DNA of 64,000 nt from Magicicada septendecula (lineage: Eukaryota > Arthropoda > Insecta > Hemiptera > Cicadidae), in contig CM068367.1 in NCBI GenBank assembly GCA_034769895.1, forward strand, positions 315,145,986 to 315,209,985. The letters are read 5' to 3'. This document shows positions 48,719 through 60,675 of this stretch, one piece after another (positions within the stretch are counted from its first letter, which is position 1; the number at the start of each line of letters is the position of its first letter). Under the pieces are notes generated by a model, which searched no databases, was not told where the DNA came from, and worked only from the letters and a program-made list of their open reading frames with translations. The translations under genes were made by a program, and so were the position numbers.

Positions 48719-49930
48719 GTATAATTTTAAATATTTTTAGATGAGAATTTATGAAATTTTGTGTAAACCTCTTACTCTTTATATATGCTTATGTTAATTA
48801 CAGCCATTGAATTTGTGTTATGTGTATATGTTATTGTACATCATGATGTACCAATACTGTGTGTGTGAGTGTGTGTATGTTGTGCACGAGCGCATGTGTG
48901 CGTGTGTAACATTTGAATGTTCCAATATATTTTACTTTAAAAACAGAAATATTAGACTTCATTTCCTTTCATATTTAGCAGGCTTATGCGTTTTATTCTA
49001 TAAAACTAGTCAGATCTCTTCCATAAATAATGGAATAATAATTTTGAAAAAAAAAACTAAAATGTATTTCTACACCACTCTAATTTCAGGAAAGGTGAAT
49101 CAACTTTATAATGTAAAGCCTACAGTCCTTGCATATAAATAGAAGAGATGTGTATGAATCAATCCTCACAGTTAACCTGTATGTTACTGTAAAGAGTATG
49201 CAACATTTAAATTAGAATTTGGATACATATTACTCTTAACGCTTTTTAAATATGTAGCTTTTCAGGCTTTCAACGTCTTGACAAAAGAGATTTAAAATGT
49301 ATCTTTTAATTTAATGTCGTTTAAAATTATAAATTTTTTACATTTATGCTTACAGTTCTGTTATTATTAGTTCATAGAATGATTCATTTTTATTCACACA
49401 TATTCTCAACAAAACCGAAGTTTGTACCACTGTCTAGTTGTAATTTTCAGTGCTTTAAATTTTTATGAAAACTATTACAAGTCTTTACAATTACCTATAT
49501 TGTACATAGAGAATATTCGTCAACATTCATAAGACAATAAATTAATATTTTCACAAGAGTATGTTTCAATTTTTTGACTTAAAAATATTAAACAAGTTCC
49601 TGTTGTGATAGTTTTAAATTGTTCTCATTGCCCCATCCTATGTAAAACAGGTTCAAGTCAGAATACTGTAATTTCTTTGTTTTTATTTGTCCAACTTTAT
49701 ATATATATAGTCTTTCTTCTATAACTTTGTGAGATACTAATTTCTCCATTCTGTTCATTCTAAAGTAGTCATGCTTATAGTTTCCTGTGTCAAAGAAATT
49801 TGTTACATAAATAAACAATACTTATGATCCATTTTGTGTTTTGCACATTGACTTTTAGACTATGTGATGCTTACAGTAGGTTTTTCACTATATAGTTTAA
49901 TTTAATAGGTCCTGTTTAAAAAATGTTTAG
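48719..49930 (+). other. NANP intron between the last two exons
   Basis: A 1.2-kb AT-rich intron with no recognisable element. The open frames inside have no family resemblance. Confidence 0.7.
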
Positions 49931-50188
49931 GCTTGCAAATCACTTGGAGTTAAACCACACAACTGTATAATGGTTGGTGATAAACTAGAAACAGATATAC
50001 TTGGAGGAAAGGAAGCAAATTTTGCTGCAACTGTATGGATATCAGATTCTCCTCGACTACAGAATTCTTATCTTCATCCAGACTTCAAGCTCACTTCAGT
50101 AACCGATCTTCCTCTTTTATTGTCATGTCGTCTACCAGCCTACCCAGACCTGGATGATTCAAATAGCAACAGCAGTGATGGCAGCTGA
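49931..50188 (+). CDS. NANP-like phosphatase, last exon
   Basis: Exon after TGTTTAG, in phase 0 with the previous one. It reads ACKSLGVKPHNCIMVGDKLE, then TDILGGKEANFAATVWI. The GDKLETDILG stretch is HAD motif IV, whose acidic residues bind Mg2+. The tail SNSNSSDGS ends at TGA 50186-50188. AATAAA at 50231 is a plausible polyadenylation signal. Altogether the three visible exons give about 222 codons, so only the N-terminal 30 or so residues are missing relative to NANP. The catalytic acids visible here are intact, so the gene is probably functional; related HAD phosphatases cannot be ruled out entirely. Confidence 0.88.
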   Translation, partial: ACKSLGVKPHNCIMVGDKLETDILGGKEANFAATVWISDSPRLQNSYLHPDFKLTSVTDLPLLLSCRLPAYPDLDDSNSNSSDGS

Positions 50189-53100
50189 TGTTCACCTATG
50201 TTATTTGTATTTTTCTTTCATTCGTTGGTTAATAAATATACATTCATTTGAAGTTATAAAGTCTTAACAACAATTTAAGTAACTTTTTTTGGATCTTTTA
50301 CATAATCTGCCAGCAAATGTTATTTTAGTAAAATGTGAATTCTTGGTCATCAAATAATCAAAACGTTTCAAAATTAACCTTTTTATTGTCTAAATGAAAT
50401 GAAAAACTCAATGTGTAAATGGAAAGTTTATTCATGTCTGTGATGCCATGAACAAGGTAGTATCTTGGAACATTTGCTAAAACAGGTTTGCACCGTGATG
50501 TTTCTTACACCACATATGTTCACAGAAATACAGTTCAACCATAATGTGTTGTGTTCCCCACTACTTCTTCTTTTTTTCCTTTGGCCACATACTTTCAGTG
50601 GACTGTGTGTGAGCAAGAGTGTGAGGGACAACAAAATTCATTCACGAAATGTTTTCGTATGTTTCAGTAAGCTCATAGCTTACTAATCATTATTTACATG
50701 TGCACAGTGCTACCAGGAGGAACATGTTGAATTATCAACAGAAGATAAGATAGTCAAAATTTCAAAGAAGAAACGCTTACTCTGTTGAGTAACAAATACT
50801 CTTATTTGCAAGAAAATTCATTTGCTAGCAGATAACGAAAAAATCTCTTTTTTATTTTATGTAAGCATTTGCCATGAATACAAAAAACACTTCAAAAACA
50901 GTTTAACAGTGTTTAAAATATAGACCAAATTAAAAATTTTCACAGCACGTCTTTCTTCTCATAATTTACTATTGCTGATATTGTAGCATGTGGGAACAAA
51001 TAATGACTGTTGTCATACAAAGTGCTAACACAGCTGAATGTAGAAATGAATATTCAAAATAGCTTTTATTTCATAAACAGTTCTCTGTTCCTTTTCTACA
51101 CCATCTTGATTTGCCACCCTTACATTTGGCATATCTCCAGATACCCTTACTCACAATACACAGAAAGAGTGGTGATATAGAAGATAAAAAGATATGTTCA
51201 GGTCAGATTATATTACGTTGTTAATAGAGTTAACTAAATCTACTTTAAGAAAAGCACCAAAATAATATCAAGTTATAACTTGTAGAAATTATAAATTAAA
51301 AAAATCTATTTTTGTACAATGATAAAATTCATGTTAAAATTAAATTATATAGAATATATTTTGAAATTACTTTCCAACCTTTATAGATATTTCTTGAATG
51401 ACACAAAGAAAATCTATTAGTATGAGAAGTATCCAAGTCGAAGTTTTTTAATGTTACACATGTTCAAACTTTTGTATTTCAAGTAAAAACTATTTTGAGT
51501 TCTCAGTAAATATTTTTGTATTTGATTTTGGTGTAGAATCAGATTTAATTTAGAATCAGTGACATTTATATTCTTAAATAATTTATATATGTAAAGGAAT
51601 ATAAATAACATTGTGATTGGTGTGATTTGACAGTTTTTTTATATTTATAGTAATGTGTAACGAAGTGAAAAAGTTTTTCTTGTTATGTTTGAATTCAGTA
51701 ATTTTTTTACCCAATTTTCTTGTTATGTTTGAATTCAGTAATTTTTTACCCGATATCTATGTTTTTATGTATCTGGTTAACTAAGTATTGTTAAAAACCG
51801 ATATTGAGTGCTGTAATTGAATTGTGTATTTTTTCAAATTTTTGTAATCTGCTAAATAAATGTTAAACAATAATTTATTTTATTAATTTTCTTACTAAAC
51901 AAAGTGCTTGGACATGTATCTGTTGTCAATAATATTCCCGAATCTTCATATAATTTGTAGCTAGGAATTGTTAAATGAAAAGTTATTATTTAGTATATGT
52001 TGCTGTATGTAATTTAAAATTATTTTTAGTATCGGGATTGCACAGCCTTATAATGAAATTCAAAGATGTAGTATTTTGGTTCCTAACACTTTCATTACCA
52101 CAGTTGTCACAAATGAACGGATTCTGCATGTGCTTCCCAAAACATGTAGAAATTTTTTCCAATAATGGACACTCACATATATGTAGCATGTTGTAGTTTT
52201 TGTGAATACATTGTTTAAAATGTAGGATGTATATATTCTATTACTATAGTATTCTGAAACTGAAGTTATTTAGGCAAAGGTGCAGCCATAATTTCCTTTC
52301 TGGGGAGGGAGAGTGCAGAGTTCTGGAGAGGATTTTTTGAATAAAACTACAAAAATTGAAAGAAAAGAATTCATTTATTTTGTTGAAATCAATAAGATAA
52401 GTGTGGAAACATGGGGTTATATTAACAAATGTCTGAAATTTCACAAGTCACAAAATCAGAAGGATGACATCTGACATTACAGTATAAATTAAATAAACAA
52501 TAGTACCAGAAAACTGGCACACATTTTCTCCCATCTTCTGTACGGGCTGATACTATTAAAACTTTGCCTAGCTAAGTATATGTCTATAAATATTCTCAGC
52601 AAATGGAATTAATTTGGTGTACTTGTTTTGCTGTGAATGAATCAAAGATTTTCATAAAATGAGCACTCAAAAGAAACATTTCAAAATCTCATGCTACAGT
52701 ATGCGTAAATACATTACATGGTTGGCCACAAATTTTGTTGAAGTTAACATAAAAATCGGTTCACCAGTAGAGGCTGTAGAGTGCTTATAAATGACATTCC
52801 TTATGCCACATTCTGTTTTAGGTCCATATATGTATGGAGTAGTGGACATATTTTAAGTATTGATTTGTTTCTGAAATGATTAAATGATTTAAAAAAAATT
52901 ATTAAATATAGATCAAAAAACCATTGTACAACTATAAGCGCATTTATATAACATTCGAATGGTAAGTAAAAACGTGTTCTTTACACAAATATTTTTAAGT
53001 TGCTGTGGAATAATTTGCTGCATTATAAATATAGTAAACTAAGTTGGGTACGCTGCGAGCTGAATAAATATTCGAAAGCTACATCTTTCCTACCCACTAA

Positions 53101-53577
53101 GAACACATAACCTCAAAAACTAGTGTAACAATTTTAACCATCCTTCAACCATCAGACCTTGTCCTTGTCCAACGGTCACATGAAACTATGGGCGAGATAG
53201 GGAAACACAGTGTTCTTATGGAAAAACCGGCTTGTTTATACTAGCCAACTTGAAAATTTTGTAATTGAGAAATTAACTTCAAAATTATTATAAAAATTTA
53301 CAGTTACAAATATAACTATAAAAAAATAAAATTCTTTTGCTGAGAAAACAGGAGTTTTAGTTAGTTTAGAAACTCAACTCGCCATTACTCAGATCGGATG
53401 CCATACACATAATAAATGAAATTATTTTTTGTGTAGTGCAGGTCTGTGGATCCTTGAGACTATGGTGGCATTAAATTGCATTAATGTATTGACTGAAGCA
53501 AAGAAAAAAAAATTTTGTTATATTCGGCTGTTTTTTTTTTCATTATTGAGAGCAAAAAGTCAATCAGCGATTAACTT
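50189..53577. other. NANP 3' UTR and downstream non-coding DNA
   Basis: AATAAA at 50231 probably ends the transcript shortly after. Downstream is AT-rich with one 39-bp tandem duplication (about 51676-51750, motif TTCTTGTTATGTTTGAATTC). Nothing else is recognisable. Confidence 0.5.
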
Positions 53578-53811
53578 TTTTATTCCATGTTCCATAAGGA
53601 AATGGAAGTATGGTCATGGCGAAAAAAATTGTGTTCGAGATAAGGGCTGATTCTGATTGTACTACCTTCAAAACATGAAGAAAAGTCATTTTTTGAAAAG
53701 TGTCTCTGTGTGTAGAATTTTTTCTACGGCAAACGATAACCGCCGCAAATTCAAACAGAATCGAATAATTTTTTGCATACAGCCCTGAATTGTAGAGTAC
53801 TCGAGGCCTAT

Positions 53812-54135
53812 TAGCCCAGTCAATAGAGCAGAAAAAATGTGTCCACCTTGGAAAAGGTATAGGAAAGTTTATATTTGGCAGGATTGTTGTACTAGGTGTC
53901 TTATTGAAATCCCTGAGTTTTCGACCTCGAGGGGTTGCCACTCGCGCCGCCATCTTGGATTATAGGGGTGGAAAACCACTTTTCCATGATTATCTCATCA
54001 CCAGTGCGAGATACGTCTTTTGAGGTCATTATGAAAAATGTAGAGCGTGCAATTCTCTACATTTTTTGTCTGAAACTTTTTTTTCTACGATCAATAGTTT
54101 CCAAGCTACAGCACGTAGAAACCGGGCATTTTTTC
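53812..54135. repeat. Left terminal inverted repeat of element C
   Basis: Pairs with 59247-59560. Similarity is strong over about 310 bases; bases 16-35 from the tip differ between the ends. Confidence 0.85.
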
Positions 54136-54544
54136 AATTTCTCTAAAAATTATATTTTTTAATGGAATTTCTAGCTGTTTATTTATTTTTGACCTTCTCT
54201 TTTACTCTTTTCCACACCACCATAGAGGTAGAGTAATGGGGCGCGTTTTTTTTAACAACGTGGTATCCCCAGTAGGCATAGTCCACGATGCAACTGTCAT
54301 CTAGTAGAAAATTATTAATGTTTCAATCTTTTCGAGCTCCTTGTACTCATAGATGGCCCCGGTTGGTCTGGATCAGTTGATGTAAATCTATGCACTTCAT
54401 CATAGTTTATAGATTCATCCTGAGAACTTCCCCCTTGTTCTTCAGGGTTATCATCATCGTTGAGCATTTCCAAGTAGAGGAATTGATAAATTTCAGGGAT
54501 GTCATCGTCTTCCTCTGCTGAGTCAGGGAGTATTTCTGGGATAT

Positions 54545-54645
54545 TCGTACATGAAACTCCAGTACAAGTAGCACATATAATGGAACACTTTAAGCCTGCC
54601 TTTCTACAGCTGCATGCTGCACCACATCCCTTTTTACATTTACAT
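54545..54645 (-). pseudogene. Tesmin/TSO1-like CXC domain of element C protein
   Basis: SCKCKKGCGAACSCRKAGLK followed by CSIICATCTG and SCTN: nine or more cysteines in the CxCxxxxCxxxxCxCxxxxxxC pattern of the zinc-binding, DNA-binding CXC domain. It lies about 150 residues after the nuclease module and is preceded by PPTSDAARYHCLRTYNQVQL. A strongly acidic tail follows. In this position it could recognise the inverted repeats. Confidence 0.75.
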
Positions 54646-54899
54646 GAAATATATTTCAATAATACTTCAGGTGCAGGATCTTTCATCATAGTTATTGGCT
54701 CAAGACCAAATTTACTGCTTTTCCATCCCCAATCAACTACATTTTTAGATTTGCTGTACCATAATTGAACTTGATTGTAGGTCCGTAAACAGTGATACCG
54801 TGCAGCGTCGCTTGTTGGAGGCAAGGTGGCTAAAGTTAATTTAGTTTTAGTAATGGATTTTACAAAATGTTGGTAGCGCAGAGCATCCAAAGTAGCGTT

Positions 54900-55753
54900 A
54901 TTGTCAAAAATACTGTAAAGAGCGATCAAGAATTTTTCTCCCGCAAAGACTATATCTTCACTATCAGCTTTTTCATTCTTGAATATTTGAATTAAATCAC
55001 TCAGTGATTTATTCTTTTCAAGCAGGTTAAAAAAGTTAATTTTACCTTTATTATAAAAACAAGATGTGGTATCGCAACCACTGAATGCGTGTAAAAATAA
55101 AATGTTCTCAGCTACAATGTCACTCACTATATTGTAAACTTCGAGGAGAGTAAATTTTCTCAACTATTTTTCCTTTGCCGGGTTTTAAAAAATACATGTT
55201 TTGAAAACGTCTTGCCAGCGCAGTTAAAAGGACAAGAAGGTCTATATCTTCACCTACAACGAAAACAGAGGAATGCAATAGAGACATTTGAATTGCCATT
55301 TCGATTATTAATGAATCGGCGTCTTCAACAGCTTGCATCATTGCTATGTTAGACTCCTGGAATTTTTTTTGAGCATGGTAATCAGACGAAATTTATTTTT
55401 TTCATTAGATAAAAATTTATGTTGACTGACATTAGCTTCCATTGTTTCATCGAAGTTTATTTCGATACAATTTTTTATTTCTGGATCGACGAGCTCTTTC
55501 TATACTCTTGGTACTCTTTATCAGCTGTGTCACTAGGATAACCGTCGAAAACAATGATAGCATTTATGCCATAATGCCTTTGTATAAACTGAATGTAATT
55601 GGAGCAGATTGATGCAAATGATTGATTTTTACTCCAAACGACTCGATGAAGAAGATAACCACCATCCACAACATGTATGCTGTTACTACCTTCAATATGA
55701 TTAGAAACAGGCGAGAAAATTTTAAAAAGAGAAGATTTAGTGCCTTTACGCAT
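54900..55753 (-). pseudogene. FEN1/XPG-like nuclease module of element C
   Basis: Acidic motifs of the structure-specific 5' nuclease family occur in the right order: VVDGGYLLHR (Asp near 55666, like D34 of FEN1), IIVFDGYPSD (Asp near 55546, like D86), EDADSLI (55326, like E158/E160), VVGEDIDLLVL (55248, like D179/D181) and HAFSGCDTTS (55091-55062, like the GSDY motif that begins the helix-hairpin region). These residues bind the two Mg2+ ions. All are present despite the frameshifts between the pieces. An in-frame stop at 55758-55760 precedes the module, and frame changes fall near 55470, 55380 and 55140. Confidence 0.72.
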
Positions 55754-58192
55754 TCCTTCCTACGAAAAGAGTGACATAGGATAAGGAGCAAGCTCGTACT
55801 GAAGATATTGCTTCAATTCTTCATCTGATTGCTTAATGATACACATTCTGTGGAATAAAGTTTCTGGATTAATGGGAACCACTTTGTCATTAAGTTTAAT
55901 ACTACTATTAGCTATCGCTAAAGTAATAACTCTATTCTCGCGTTTAAATTTTACAGATTTGAAGTTGCTGCCAATTATTTTTGCAGTCCCAAGAAGACCC
56001 ACTTCACGAGACATGTGACAGTTAGTTTTTTCAGTCCCAACAATACCAGTGCCAATTGACATCAATTGTTCGATTCTTGGAAAAGGAAAATGCGAAGAGA
56101 GCCATTCACTCAGTTTCTTCAAATCTTCATCGTCACGAATAATCCGCGCACTTCTCATATATACGTGTTGTTCAGTTGTCCCCAAGGCTACGCCAGTGAA
56201 CTTTTCAACATCATCGCACACATTATGCAAATATACCATTCCTAAACTCCACAAAGTTAAAACACTATCAGTCAATCCACAAGCGTGAGTCAGACCACCA
56301 AGGCTTTTCATAGAGCTCATTAAGTTTTGTTCAATGGTCATGTCCGTTGGCGTTCCACAGAAAAACTTTGGAGATCACTTGATAGTAAAAAATCCTTTTT
56401 CTGTGAAAATTTCATACTCTTCTGAGTCCATTTTCTTTTCTAAATTGTACATATCTTGTAGATATAGATGACAACACTTTGCATTAAAAAAATGCCCACT
56501 GGGATGAAAATAAGGTAGCATTTTTTGTATTGTCTAAATAAAGTTGCCAACAACCCATTCGTTCTGCTTCTACAAGCAGTTTGATTAGAGTAGACATACG
56601 AAAGTACTGTATCCACAGTTTTGCCGTTGGTTCTCTATTTTCAATATCAACAAGTGCTTTTTTGAATTTTTCAACAATTTGTTTGTAAGCATCTTCCTTC
56701 TCTATTGTAAAAATTATTGACCGACCAATACTGTTGAGTATTAATTCCATAGTTTTTCGATCATTGTCTGTGAATTCTGTTGTATCGAAGATTATTTGCG
56801 CCAATGCAAGACGTACTAAGTTGTGAGCTCTGATGGCACGAGCGTATGCATGGCCAGTTAAAATTTTTTCTACAGTTTTTTGAGCATAAATAATACTTAA
56901 TCATTCGTTAAGCCCGCTACCGGCCATAATGTATCCTATTGAACCCATGAACGACATTAGTAAATGGAATCCGCCAAGTCTCACGACTACATTATTCAAA
57001 GGAGATTATCACAACTAGAAACAATATCGCGGGTTTTGAGGTACAAAGGCTGGTCGAACATCATGAAGCAGGTCTGTTGGTTTAATGATCGACACTTTTC
57101 CGATGCACCAAAAAGAGAGGTCAAAATAGTGTCATAGTCTCCCGGAGGTGCATTTATGAATGGTAAACATAATACCTGGGATACTTGAAAAAGGTTTACC
57201 GCCTGTTATTTGCTCCATAAAACCATACCAGCCAGGTATTGATGAAAATTCTTTCCATTTTCCATACAGCCAAAGCAAATCATATGATGAAGGCACAACG
57301 TCACTAGAGACAGGATGAATAGATTCTAAATCTAAAATTTCTGTCCTTCAGACCGGTCGATTCCTTATTCCTCTGAAAAGTATACATCGGTATCGATCCA
57401 TATTTTCCAATTACATCAGCTGAAGGTACTCGAGTAAGACGAGGGATTACTTGGTCGGTGCAATTGCAGTTTTAGGAGTCACACAATGAATACCTCCCAT
57501 TGCGTGAAAAGTGTTTAAACCATCTAAGGTATTAGTATTGAAGTCAGCATTGTCGAATACAAATTGAGAGAATGACTTAGATGGGTCTATAATAATTCCC
57601 GGATGCATAACTGCAGATATTTCAAAAAGCATTGATTCACTATAAGAAGATGAAAATCCAAGTGCTGATAAGACATCTAATAGATATCGTGATCCAAATT
57701 TTTTATATAGAAAAACTCCGACACCTAATTGTAAAGGAGAGATAAATGAACGTGGTCTTACAGCCGATATTATTGAATGAGATAAAGCCGTGCATTTAAT
57801 TAACCATTTTTCTATTGAGCTCCGCTTATTTTTCAATATGACATCTTCGAGAAATGTTTTTAATGTTGGTGGTTCCATTTTATGCATATCTTTAAAAAAA
57901 TTGTCAGACGCCGGGTAGTTCTTAGTTTCATATACCTGCGATCTTAAGTCCTCGAGAATAATTGTTGCACCCGTGCAAACGATTCTCATTCGTTCTTCTT
58001 CAAAGTTAATTTTTTTTTCCGAGTACCATGCATCAGTTAGAATTTTATATCCGGTGTTGCGAAAACAGACAATTGTTGATTTGTTTGCTCTCTCGACAAT
58101 GAGAATATCGTCGCCAAATTCTTTCAACAATCTTGATTTAACGGTTCGAATATCCGGACGATAGTCTCCCTCGATTAAATTGATTAAACCTT

Positions 58193-58832
58193 CTAAAGAA
58201 AATTGACATTTTCGGCATTATCTCTTAAATATGAAAAAATTGTTTTCATTGCTTCATCGACGTTAGAAGCAGGCCGATAACCCCTCTTTTGACTTGTTTT
58301 AGCAGGAAGATAAAACGCCTTCATACACGAATTATGGTATTGAGCGTCGACTGCAACGAGATCTGTAATGTTCTCGATTCGCTCTTTGACAGTTTTACCC
58401 CATTCGACGTTACGCTTATTTGCAACTTCTACAATTTTGTCCTTCATTGATAATTTTTGGACTGAAATAACTATTTCCCGATCGCACAGTTTAGTTTTTT
58501 TCTTCATCAATTTTGACGTTGCACAAAAAACAATAGTCCTTAAAATTGAATGAAGGTACAGTAGATCGTAAAAATGATGAAGGAGATGGTGGAATAGGTA
58601 CGTCGCTCCCTCGACGACTTGATGCAGAGATCAACTTTTCATTTGTATAGTTTTTACAGCAGGCACCATGCACGACAAAGGACTTTAAATGTTGCAAATA
58701 AAGTTTACTCTTATCATCTCCTCTTTTTACACTTGCCTCTCTCAAGGTATTTAATCCCCTTTCTTTCACAGTGACGACAGCTCCTTCACTTAAACTGCGT
58801 TCACAAATAAAACAATTATTTTCACCTTCCAT
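58193..58832 (-). pseudogene. N-terminal double zinc-finger region of element C protein
   Basis: MEGENNCFICERSL begins at 58832, 414 bases inside the right inverted repeat. Two CxxC...HxxC units are visible (CFIC...HGAC and CFLC...HNSC). A one-base frame change in a T-run near 58496-58502 separates them. The start codon was chosen as the first ATG after the repeat in this frame. Confidence 0.65.
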
Positions 58833-59246
58833 TACGCACGTGTTGTACTCTTCAAAAGTCTCAAAATACTGAATATTGTATTCAACGGCTCCAAACAGTG
58901 GACGGCAGATGTTTGACTATACCCAAGAAGGGAGGGGAACATCTATTCATTGACAAGGTCGTTCGTGCAACAATGTTGTTCGTAGACGACGTAAATATTT
59001 TTATACCTGCTCCGTTAGTTAGCAAAGCGTGCTCTAATGGCTCTCTAGGAACATGTAGCAGTGCAGACCCGTGTTTGTCGGTGGTACATAATCTGCGCAA
59101 CAACAACAATATATTGTAGTCTAACAATAGTAATGACGTAATCAGTGTTAACTATAATAAATAATTGCTCAGCCGTGGTATATAGTATATACTACATGCA
59201 TTAGAGCCCCATAAGTACGTGCACAGACAAATATTACTCCGAATTC

Positions 59247-59560
59247 GAAAAAATGCCTGGTTTCTACACGTTGTAGCTTGGAAACTATTGATCGTAGAAA
59301 AAACAGTTATGGACAAAAAATGTAGAGAATTGCACGCTCTACATTTTTCATAATGACCTCAAAAGACGTATCTCGCACTGGTGACGAGATAATCGCAAAA
59401 AAGTGGTTTTCCACCCCTATAATCCAAGATGGCGGCGCGAGCGGTAACCCCTCGATGTCAAAAACTCAGGGATTTCAATAAGACACCTAGTACAACAATT
59501 CTGCCAAATATAAACTTTCCTATACCTTTTGCAAGGTAAAAGTACCTATTGACTGGGCTA
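59247..59560. repeat. Right terminal inverted repeat of element C
   Basis: Inverted partner of 53812-54135, ending CTATTGACTGGGCTA. Confidence 0.85.
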
Positions 59561-60020
59561 TATTGTTTTTGGTGAAGATTGGTTAAGGGAAAGGGGTAGT
59601 TTACCTGCAACGTTTTTTGTTTTAACAAGGGTAATTTCTTCTATGACGAACGATAACTGCCGCATATTTAAAATAATTTTTGCATACGTCCCTGAATTTT
59701 GTAGAGAACTCGAGGCCTTTTAATTTTGGTGAAGATCGGTTAAGGGGAAGGGGTAGTTTACCTGCAATCTTTTACGTTTTAACAAGAGTAAAGTACTTGA
59801 AAATTCATTTAAACTTTTTCAAACAATGGTAATTGTAAAAATAAAATAATTTTGTTGACAGGCAATAAAATTATAATTTTTTCATTTTAATTTAAATCAT
59901 GTATGAGAGAAAATATATCGTTCGTGGCAGGCAAGCATATCTCAATTATGTAATGTTTATGTTTCCATTTTATTATTATGATTGCCGCAATACAAAGGCA
60001 GGCAAGACACACACACACAC

Positions 60021-60675
60021 AATTCGCGTTATTTCTGGCCTCACTCACATTTACAAACAACTTTTACAAGCCATTAATTTTATGCATATTTTTAAGCAAT
60101 AAATGTTTTAATAAATTAATACAATCTGGGGACTTATTTCTATTATGATATAAGAATGTACAAACTAATATGTGCATGTGTGTATGTATGAAAAATATAT
60201 AAATATTTTTCTCCTCTGGAAAATTGTTTGCCCCTCCAGGAAAATATTTTGATTTTCCTGATGGCTAGTTATTTATTAGCCTGTATGGAATATAGCGTTA
60301 TGTCTAGGGCTAGGATTTTTATGTAATATCAGCATGCAAAATATGTACATATTTATGTAATAATATTAGGTGAAATATGTAATATTACATAAAAAAATTT
60401 TTAAATATGTTAGATTAATTTTTATATAAATGAAATATTAAACATTATATTACTTGAATATTCCTCATTTTATTAATTATATTTTTGCAAAATAAAGTGT
60501 GGTACAATAATTAATTAAGCATGTCCATATTATAGCAAACTTAAATACATTCCATTATTATGTATGAAAAAATGCGAAAATTTAATAGAAGTTTCACAAT
60601 TATTATAATTTTCATAGTCACTGTTTAAACTATCTGTCCACTAAATATTACTTTGCAGAACTCGATCTACTTACT
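60021..60675. other. AT-rich non-coding DNA
   Basis: Nothing recognisable between the satellite-like element and the hAT fossil. Confidence 0.5.

Larger units (their letters stand above)
54315..58832 (-). pseudogene. Element C protein: zinc fingers, FEN1/XPG-like nuclease, CXC domain (decayed)
   Basis: One long coding region of roughly 1400-1500 codons, broken by several frameshifts and stops. Pieces in order: 58832-58491, 58510-58193, 58130-57447, fragments to 56800, 56804-56484, 56341-55760, 55753-55475, 55341-55120, 55163-54315. Landmarks: CFICERSL with VHGACCKNY and CFLCNVKI with YHNSCM (Cys/His zinc-binding motifs), FVFDNADFNTNTLDG, NTFHAMGGI, RLGGFHLLMSFMGSIGYIMA, then the nuclease and CXC modules described separately. 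The same chain of motifs is, as I recall, common in uncharacterised proteins of aphids and cnidarians, often in many copies. The function is inferred: DNA cleavage by the nuclease could serve transposition. Confidence 0.7.
53812..59560 (-). mobile_element. Element C: TIR transposon-like unit with nuclease-CXC gene
   Basis: Terminal inverted repeats of about 320 bp (53812-54135 and 59247-59560) start TAGCCCAGTCAATAG. They share CATCTTGGATTATAGGGGTG and CAATAGTTTCCAAGCTAC. TAT flanks both ends (53809-53811, 59561-59563), and the first satellite-like copy shows the empty site CCTATTG, so a 3-bp duplication is likely. The interior is one decayed minus-strand coding region (58832-54315). Arrangement and target duplication indicate a DNA transposon, but the protein is not one of the usual DDE transposases that I know. 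Confidence 0.75.
53578..60020. mobile_element. Second satellite-like element, split by element C
   Basis: The left part (53578-53811) matches the start of the 40122 element: hairpin TTCCATGTTCC with GGAAATGGAA, TGTGTTCGAGAT, then GGCAAACGATAACCGCCGC at 53728. The right part (59561-60020) resumes at TATTGTTTTTGGTGAAG, has one more unit (59650) and a tail with ACAGGCAATAAAATTATAAT and AAGGCAGGCAAGACACA as in the first copy. It had about two units before element C inserted in the first. No ORF. The outer right border is approximate. Confidence 0.65.

Noticed and set aside
48807..49142. 111-codon open frame in the NANP intron
   Set aside because: GT-rich intronic sequence between two well-supported exons; no family resemblance.
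59899..60102. 67-codon open frame
   Set aside because: Lies in the tail of the satellite-like element and includes a CA run.
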